DNA of 10,777 nt from Verrucomicrobiota bacterium (GTDB taxonomy: Bacteria > Verrucomicrobiota > Verrucomicrobiia > Chthoniobacterales > UBA10450), in contig QHOJ01000011.1 of the NCBI GenBank assembly GCA_003218735.1, positions 1 through 10,777 on the forward strand, given 5' to 3'. The translations under genes were made by a program, and so were the position numbers. Positions 7,149-10,777 of this stretch are shown in pieces (position 1 is the first letter of the stretch; the number at the start of each line of letters is the position of its first letter). The notes beneath the pieces are model-generated. The model was not told the origin of the DNA. It searched no databases and saw only the letters and a list, made by a program, of their open reading frames with translations.

Positions 7149-7555
7149 ACTCAGCTCTTACGAAACGGGCAGTTCTCGCGTTAACTCTCGGACTCGGCGC
7201 AATTGCGGCGCAGGGGCAGGACTGTGCGTTTTTTCGGGGCACCGATCCGTTGGCCCAACGAGATGAATGGGGCCTGCTGCATCAGGGACGTAGGGTGAAC
7301 TCGACCGACTTCGCGCCACGGTATCAATGGCGTTTTGATTATTATTTTAAGGCTCCGGAGCAATTGATTGTGCAGCCGGGTTATGTAGGCGCAATGCAGA
7401 CCGCGTTGCGCCGGCTTGGTTACTATTGCGGGCCGATCGACGGCGTATTTTCTCCGGAAGTAGCCAATGCGATCGCGCGTCTGCAAAAGAATTATTCATT
7501 GCGCGTCACGGGCACGTTTACCGATCCTGTTCGGTGGGCGCTGTATTTGCCTTAA
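7145..7555 (+). CDS. Secreted small protein with C-terminal peptidoglycan-binding (PG_binding_1-like) domain
   Basis: A 136-residue protein with a signal peptide at about 1-25 (KR followed by a hydrophobic core, ending AAQGQ), hence periplasmic. The middle part (about 26-78) is aromatic-rich and not recognised. The C-terminal part (about 79-135) has the pattern of a PG_binding_1 three-helix domain: VGAMQTALRRLGYY, GPIDGVFSPEVANAIARLQ, VTGTF. C27 and C95 could form a disulfide. Its ATG overlaps the gspD stop as ATGA, suggesting translational coupling, and gspE starts 9 bases after its stop. A role fixing the secretin to, or guiding it through, the wall is inferred from this position and domain; the peptidoglycan-binding domain of ExeA/GspA in other type II systems is a functional precedent. 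The family of the whole protein is not recognised. Confidence 0.82.
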   Translation: MNSALTKRAVLALTLGLGAIAAQGQDCAFFRGTDPLAQRDEWGLLHQGRRVNSTDFAPRYQWRFDYYFKAPEQLIVQPGYVGAMQTALRRLGYYCGPIDGVFSPEVANAIARLQKNYSLRVTGTFTDPVRWALYLP

Positions 7556-7564
7556 ACACCGCCT

Positions 7565-9313
7565 ATGAGCTCGGCCGTTAGTCAATCGCTGCTTAATTTG
7601 CTCCTCGAAAGCGGTGTGCAGTCGCGCGAGGAGGCCGCAGAACTGGCATTGAACCTGAATGGCGGCTCGTGGGTAGGCCAGGTACTTGATTCCGGCAGAG
7701 TGGACGAACAGCGGTTCCTCGGCGCCATTGGGAATTTTTTCCGCGTGCCAGTTGTCTCGATCGACGCCAAGAAGATCGACCGCACGACATTATCGATCTT
7801 GCCGAGCCGTTTCGTTTTTCAACACCAAATTCTGCCCATCGAGGCGAAGGAGAATTCCGTCGTCCTCGCGACTTACGATCTGTTTAATTCAGTGGGCCGT
7901 CAGCTTGCTTCGCAGCTCTTGAAGAAGCCGGCGGAATGGGTGCTTGTGCCTCGTGCGCAGCTCTTGCGCGCAATCAAGACTCTCTATGGCATCGGCGCGG
8001 AAACTTTCGATGAAATTCTGAAGACGAACCGCGCCTTCGAGGTGTTGCAGGACGCGGAGACGAGCACCGACTTGAATGCGGACGATCCGGAGGCGTCCGT
8101 CGTCAAATTCGTAAACCAGATTATTCGCGAGGCCATCATCGAACGTGCAACCGACATTCATGTCGAGCCGCTGGAAAACGATTTGCGCATCCGCTATCGG
8201 ATCGATGGGATTCTGCATGAGGTAGCGGTTCCGCCGCAATTGCGCGTGCTGCAAGCAGCCATCATCTCGCGCCTGAAAGTGATGGCACACATGGACATCG
8301 CCGAGCGGCGTCTGCCGCAGGATGGCCGCATGAATTTGCACGGGAATAATCAAGAGATCGACGTTCGCGTTTCGACTATCCCGACGGTAAACGGGGAATC
8401 GATTAGCTTACGATTGCTCAGCCGCGGTGGACAACAATTCAACTTCGATCGCCTCGATCTGAGCAAGAAACAGGAACAGGTCATTCGCAATCTGCTCGCC
8501 CATGCTAACGGAATCATTTTGCTCACCGGGCCGACCGGCTGCGGAAAATCGACATCGTTGTATTGCTTCCTGAGTAGCATTAATTCGGTGCAGCGTCGCA
8601 TCATCACCATCGAAGAACCGGTCGAGTATCGAATCCCGGGCGTGTCACAAATTGACGTAAAACCAGAGATCGATCTTACGTTCGCCAAAGGTCTGCGTCA
8701 CATTTTGCGACAAGACCCGAACGTCGTGATGGTTGGCGAAATTCGCGACATCGAAACGGCAGATATCGCGATTCGCGCGGCCATGACCGGTCACCTCGTC
8801 TTCAGCACGCTGCATACAAATGACGCGGTCGGCGGCATCACGCGCTTGCTCGACATGGATGTGGAGCCGTTTCTGCTCGCTTCGGTAGTAAAGTCGTTCA
8901 TCGCACAACGACTCGTGCGCACCATCTGTCCAGATTGCGTGCAATGGGTGGACTACCCACATGAGTATCTCGTCGAAATCGGTTTCCCCGTGAAAGAGCT
9001 CGGCACCCGTTTTCGTCGCGGCGGCGGCTGCGATCAATGCCGGCAGACCGGCTATCAGGGCCGCGCGGCCATTTACGAAATTTGCCTGGTGACGGAGCCC
9101 TTAAGAAAACTGATCATGCAGAAACGCGATGGCGGCGAGCTCAAGCAATGCGCCATTGCTGAAGGTATGGAAACTTTGCGGCAGGACGGCTGGCGGCGTG
9201 TTGCCCAAGGCAAAACGACTATCGAAGAAGTTGTGCGCGTTACGCAAACGGATGAGGTCATGGCCGAAACGACGGAGGAAGCAGAACCGGTCGTAGCTGC
9301 AAAATCGGCATAA
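7565..9313 (+). CDS. gspE: Type II secretion / type IV pilus assembly ATPase GspE (PilB-like)
   Basis: A cytoplasmic hexameric ATPase of 582 residues that powers pseudopilus assembly. The N-terminal GspE/PilB domain (about 1-145) would contact the inner-membrane platform. The ATPase part shows all family boxes: the Asp box RATDIHVEP (194-202), Walker A GPTGCGKST (322-330), Walker B region DPNVVMVGEIRD with E392, and the His box STLHTND (414-420). A zinc tetracysteine site of C455/C458 and C489/C492 (CPDC, CDQC) is intact. The acidic tail EVMAETTEEAEPVV looks like an add-on. Co-location with a secretin favours GspE over PilB, but the two cannot be separated by motifs alone. It lies 9 bases after the peptidoglycan-binding gene and converges with rpe after 18 bases. 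The platform gene gspF does not follow. Confidence 0.93.
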   Translation: MSSAVSQSLLNLLLESGVQSREEAAELALNLNGGSWVGQVLDSGRVDEQRFLGAIGNFFRVPVVSIDAKKIDRTTLSILPSRFVFQHQILPIEAKENSVVLATYDLFNSVGRQLASQLLKKPAEWVLVPRAQLLRAIKTLYGIGAETFDEILKTNRAFEVLQDAETSTDLNADDPEASVVKFVNQIIREAIIERATDIHVEPLENDLRIRYRIDGILHEVAVPPQLRVLQAAIISRLKVMAHMDIAERRLPQDGRMNLHGNNQEIDVRVSTIPTVNGESISLRLLSRGGQQFNFDRLDLSKKQEQVIRNLLAHANGIILLTGPTGCGKSTSLYCFLSSINSVQRRIITIEEPVEYRIPGVSQIDVKPEIDLTFAKGLRHILRQDPNVVMVGEIRDIETADIAIRAAMTGHLVFSTLHTNDAVGGITRLLDMDVEPFLLASVVKSFIAQRLVRTICPDCVQWVDYPHEYLVEIGFPVKELGTRFRRGGGCDQCRQTGYQGRAAIYEICLVTEPLRKLIMQKRDGGELKQCAIAEGMETLRQDGWRRVAQGKTTIEEVVRVTQTDEVMAETTEEAEPVVAAKSA

Positions 9314-9331
9314 GATCGACAATTCCACGCG

Positions 9332-9994
9332 TCATTTAATGCCGCGCAATTCGCGAATTGCTTCCGCATAATCTTTAGAGTGAAAAATTGAAGTTCCGGC
9401 AACAAGGACATTCGCTCCGTTTTGAATGGACAGTCGCGCGGTGTCGGCGTTGATCCCGCCATCGACCTCGATGTCGAGCTTGGCGCCGGTTTTCGTTTTC
9501 CAATCGCGCGCGCTCTTTACTTTTTCCATCATCTCAGGCCGAAACGATTGACCGCCAAAGCCAGGATGGACGGTCATGACGAGTAGGATGTCGATCTTGT
9601 CGAGAAACGGTTGGACCGATTCAAATGACGTAGCGGGATTTAATGTAAGGCCAGGGCGGCAACCGGCATCGCGAATTGCGCTTAAAGTTTTTCCGACGTT
9701 GTGTTTCGCTTCTCGCTCCACATGAACGGTGATCGAGTGGGCGCCTGCCTTGATAAAGCGCGGCACGTAATGATCGGCGTGCTCAATCATGAGATGCACA
9801 TCGAGCGGCAGTTTCGTATTCTTTCTGACAAGATCGACAATTGCCGGGCCGAAGGAAATATTATCGACGAAATGCCCATCCATGATGTCGCAGTGAATCC
9901 AGTCGGCACCGGCTTTTTCGACGTGCCGGATTTCATCGGCTAATCGCGAAAAATCGGCTGCGAGGATAGAAGGAGCAACGATGATCTTCTGCAC
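9332..9994 (-). CDS. rpe: Ribulose-phosphate 3-epimerase
   Basis: Rpe interconverts D-ribulose 5-phosphate and D-xylulose 5-phosphate in the pentose phosphate and Calvin pathways, in the cytoplasm. Taken from the GTG at 9994 it is 220 residues, the usual size. The TIM-barrel motifs are complete: APSILAADF (7-15), WIHCDIMDGHFV (32-43), DVHLMI (65-70), LTLNPATS (116-123), VHPGFGGQSF (142-151) and LDIEVDGGIN (173-182). Metal ligands H34 and H67 and the acid/base pair D36 and D178 are present. The frame continues upstream to an ATG at 10084, but those 30 extra residues (cysteine- and tyrosine-rich, partly coded by a tandem repeat) do not resemble Rpe, so the GTG before QKIIVAPS is preferred. No good Shine-Dalgarno precedes it. 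It is divergent from mreB and convergent with gspE. Confidence 0.93.
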   Translation of the reverse strand: MQKIIVAPSILAADFSRLADEIRHVEKAGADWIHCDIMDGHFVDNISFGPAIVDLVRKNTKLPLDVHLMIEHADHYVPRFIKAGAHSITVHVEREAKHNVGKTLSAIRDAGCRPGLTLNPATSFESVQPFLDKIDILLVMTVHPGFGGQSFRPEMMEKVKSARDWKTKTGAKLDIEVDGGINADTARLSIQNGANVLVAGTSIFHSKDYAEAIRELRGIK

Positions 9995-10024
9995 GAAGTG
10001 ATGGAATAACGAAGTAATGGCGTA
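9993..10024. repeat. Two-unit degenerate 16-bp tandem repeat at the rpe start
   Basis: ACGAAGTGATGGAATA (9993-10008) is repeated as ACGAAGTAATGGCGTA (10009-10024), matching at 13 of 16 positions, and a shorter AATGGC-type echo follows. It overlaps the proposed rpe start codon and fills the place where a ribosome-binding site would be expected. The function is unknown; it may be a degenerate short-repeat array. Confidence 0.5.
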
Positions 10025-10082
10025 ATGGCAACAGTTGCAATACTCCACATAATATGAGCTTGACGGCGCGGAGTGCCGTTTC

Positions 10083-10777
<695 letters not shown>

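Noticed and set aside
7889..8353. 154-residue minus-strand open frame within gspE
   Set aside because: gspE motifs are continuous across this stretch in the plus frame; the antisense product has no signal or domain pattern.
8645..9037. 130-residue minus-strand frame opposite gspE
   Set aside because: It overlaps the Walker B, His box and zinc-site coding region; antisense shadow.
9314..9331. Terminator between gspE and rpe
   Set aside because: The 18-base gap has no stem-loop or T-run.

Overview
The window reads as a chromosomal fragment of a GC-rich, Gram-negative-type bacterium. An outer-membrane secretin, a muropeptide-recycling ligase that handles meso-diaminopimelate peptides, and MreB together point to a diderm, rod-forming cell. 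The style of the genes (CHASE2 cyclase, GspD/GspE, small SnoaL-like and zinc-ribbon proteins) and the dispersed short palindromes would fit a Verrucomicrobia-like or related environmental lineage. That placement is an impression from protein style, not a search result. No phage, transposase, CRISPR array, tRNA or rRNA is visible.

Layout from left to right. (1) 1-330, minus: the N-terminal end of a protein with two zinc ribbons, cut by the window edge. (2) 448-2559, plus: a membrane CHASE2 sensor fused to a class III nucleotide cyclase, with a TATAAT box very close to its ATG. (3) 2560-2640: an 81-bp imperfect palindrome starting immediately after the cyclase stop codon. (4) 2685-4076, plus: mpl, a cell-wall recycling ligase. 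(5) 4064-4130: a second inverted repeat built from GTTACAAG-type units between convergent genes. (6) 4153-4692, minus: a small exported or anchored SnoaL/DUF4440-like protein. (7) 4858-9313, plus: a type II secretion cluster of gspD (broken by a frameshift near 6640-6655), a small secreted peptidoglycan-binding-domain protein whose ATG overlaps the gspD stop, and gspE. (8) 9332-9994, minus: rpe, ribulose-phosphate 3-epimerase, convergent with gspE. (9) 10183-10777, plus: the first 198 codons of mreB, running off the window end, preceded by a possible 31-codon upstream ORF.

The functional theme is the envelope. Mpl salvages murein peptides, MreB organises wall synthesis, and GspD, the peptidoglycan-binding protein and GspE would form part of a secretion machine crossing that wall. 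The cyclase is likely to convert an extracytoplasmic signal into a cyclic nucleotide. gspF and the pseudopilin genes do not follow gspE, so the secretion genes are scattered in this genome.

The most notable observations are the gspD frameshift, where the same nine bases encode the expected residues in both frames, the peptidoglycan-binding protein coupled to gspD, and the palindromic elements directly abutting or overlapping stop codons. I do not see convincing evidence for a wholly new defence or mobile system.
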